64,000 bases of DNA from Deltaproteobacteria bacterium. GTDB taxonomy: Bacteria > Myxococcota_A > UBA9042 > PHBI01. The stretch's first letter is position 1. Each line of letters begins with the position of its first letter. Positions 62,691 to 64,000 of this stretch are shown piece after piece. The position numbers were made by a program, and so were the translations under genes. The notes under the pieces were generated by a model, which was given only the letters and a program-made list of their open reading frames with translations, did no database searches and had not been told where the DNA came from. Location: assembly GCA_020632715.1 (NCBI GenBank), contig JACKFA010000010.1, positions 1-64,000 on the forward strand, read 5' to 3'.

Positions 62691-64000
62691 TCCGAGGCGT
62701 TGGCCCCTTCTCCTCGATCCCGAAGGTCGACGTGGCGCTCCCCGAGCCGGTCTCGGCGCTCGGTGAGGCGTTCACGCTGCCCGACGACGCGCTCGACCCG
62801 CGCCCGGACGACGGCGACCGGCGCGATCCCGACGGATCCCTGCTCGCGGGCGCGGCGCTCGGGCGACACGACGCCCAGGACGCGGCGCGGGCGGCGCGGC
62901 GCGACGGTCACGACGGCGTGGACGCGTCCGGCGGGCACCGGCGGCGCGGCGGGCGCGAGATGATCGCGCGGCCAGCCGAGGGCAGCGGCGATCCGGACGA
63001 CGCGGCGCTGGCCGCGAAGAACGCGGCCGACAAGGCCACGCAGACGGTCGTCGCCGACGACGGCCTCGGCGGCGCCTTCGTGAGCGACGACGCGGCCCCG
63101 CCGCCGGCCCCGGAGGCGCCCGCGCGGGACGCGCGCGCGGCGGACGGCGAAGACCGCGCCGAGGCGCGGGGCGAGGGGCACAAGGTGGCGCACGGGGCGG
63201 CCGAGCGGCCGGTCCAGGCGCCGCCGGCCGAGGCGAAGGGCGACGGGAAGGGCGGCGACGGGCAAGGGCAGGCGCAGGCGCAGGCGCAGGGCAAGGACGC
63301 GGCCGCGGTCGACGCGGCGAAGAACGCGGGGACCGGCCCGCAGCAAGCGCAGTCGCAGGCGCAGGGCGGCACGGCGGGCGCGGCGCAGGCCGGGGCGCTG
63401 GGCGTTCCGGACGCCGGGAGCCTGCTCAGGCTCGCGGGCGCGGGCGGGAAGCCCGCGGGCGCGGGCGACGCGGCGTCGCGGCTCGTGGGGGTCGGCGAGA
63501 TCGACCCGCTGCTCGGGCCGGACGCGATGGGGAGCGCGGCGGCGCGGGGCGCGGCGGCGCAGAAGGTGGTCCCGGTGACGCCGGGGCAGCCGCTCGCGGA
63601 TCAGCTCGCGGACGCCGTGCGCGACATGGTGAACGGCGACGCGGGCGGGGACCTCATCCGCTTCGAGGCGAAGGACATCGGGCGCTTCACGGCGCTCGTG
63701 CAGCACGACGGGCGCGAGCTCCTCGTGCACCTGCGGGCCGACGACGCCGCGACGCGCGCGCTCCTCGAGCAGCGTCTGCCCGACGTGAAGGCGGCGCTCG
63801 AGCGGGCGGGGCTCGCGTCGGGCGGGGTCGACGTGCGGGCCGACGGCGGCGCGGGCGGCGGAAGTGAACGGCATTCACAGGGGCCGTCCGACGGCGCGGC
63901 GGGCGTCGCGGGGGCGCCCGGGGCGCGGCGCGGCGGGGCGCGGCACGCGGTGGTCGACGGGGCGAGCGGGGCGGAGCCGGGGCGGCTCCACATCATCGCG
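62687..64000 (+). CDS. fliK: Flagellar hook-length control protein FliK, partial (3' end outside window)
   Basis: Open frame from GTG 62687 (GTGA overlap, ribosome site AAGGAGGG) to the window end, 438 codons visible. The first 300 residues are disordered, rich in Ala, Gly, Asp and Gln, with a GQAQAQAQAQG repeat. The conserved C-terminal domain is then seen: DLIRFEAKDIGRFTALVQHD, GRELLVHLRADDAATRALLE, QRLPDVKAALERAGLASGGV. FliK measures hook length and triggers the FlhB substrate switch. The visible tail after the domain is again Gly/Ala-rich. Confidence 0.88.
   Translation, partial: MIRGVGPFSSIPKVDVALPEPVSALGEAFTLPDDALDPRPDDGDRRDPDGSLLAGAALGRHDAQDAARAARRDGHDGVDASGGHRRRGGREMIARPAEGSGDPDDAALAAKNAADKATQTVVADDGLGGAFVSDDAAPPPAPEAPARDARAADGEDRAEARGEGHKVAHGAAERPVQAPPAEAKGDGKGGDGQGQAQAQAQGKDAAAVDAAKNAGTGPQQAQSQAQGGTAGAAQAGALGVPDAGSLLRLAGAGGKPAGAGDAASRLVGVGEIDPLLGPDAMGSAAARGAAAQKVVPVTPGQPLADQLADAVRDMVNGDAGGDLIRFEAKDIGRFTALVQHDGRELLVHLRADDAATRALLEQRLPDVKAALERAGLASGGVDVRADGGAGGGSERHSQGPSDGAAGVAGAPGARRGGARHAVVDGASGAEPGRLHIIA

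Overview
The window looks like chromosomal DNA from a flagellated member of the Myxococcota. The base composition is very GC-rich. Two large secreted proteins end in MYXO-CTERM-type tails (Gly/Cys patch, hydrophobic helix, Arg cluster). There are tandem myxobacterial disulfide-repeat modules, many lipoproteins with Asp-rich stalks, and an ECF sigma/Ser-Thr kinase pair. Unlike the gliding model myxobacteria, it carries a polar-type flagellar gene set. No rRNA, tRNA, IS element or CRISPR array was seen.

Layout. (1) 1-11.6 kb, minus strand: a partial unknown gene, an ECF sigma factor translationally coupled to a membrane Ser/Thr kinase, a large lipoprotein and a MYXO-CTERM protein. (2) 11.8-24.0 kb, plus strand: a tightly overlapping Wsp-like chemosensory operon, cheW-cheR(TPR)-cheW-mcp-cheA(REC)-cheB, followed by two multi-receiver hybrid histidine kinases. 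The cheA frame is broken at a GCC/C8 low-complexity linker. (3) 24.1-40.9 kb: an envelope/secretome region with a lipoprotein-HTH-lipoprotein operon, a repeat-stalk lipoprotein, a 1841-aa disulfide-repeat MYXO-CTERM protein, a beta-helix protein, a GAF-PAS histidine kinase and another Asp-rich lipoprotein. (4) 41.0-43.4 kb: a eukaryote-type beta-ureidopropionase next to type I pantothenate kinase, with two conspicuous palindromes. Together they link beta-alanine formation to CoA synthesis. (5) 43.7-49.3 kb: secreted proteins and a MNT nucleotidyltransferase with a damaged HEPN-like partner. (6) 49.6-64.0 kb: flagellar genes in two divergent blocks. One is fliM-fliN-fliR-flhB (minus), preceded by a sigma-54 activator. 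The other is a second sigma-54 activator followed by flgB-flgC-fliE-fliF-fliG-fliH-fliI-motE-like-fliK (plus; fliK runs off the end).

Regulation visible in the DNA: a near-consensus sigma-54 promoter in front of fliM, which also fixes the fliM start as GTG; a 19-bp perfect inverted repeat between the two sigma-54 activators containing two GTCA-N6-TGAC boxes 31 bp apart; a sigma-70-like promoter for the beta-ureidopropionase; and a perfect TTGACA -35 with a long leader for the secreted two-domain protein at 49.3 kb.

The most notable items are the cheA frame break (sequencing error, mutation or phase switch), the Wsp-like operon whose output appears rewired to hybrid kinases, the beta-ureidopropionase/CoaA pair with a 28-bp palindrome, and the flagellar regulatory inverted repeat. 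All calls come from reading the sequence; no database search or alignment was run.
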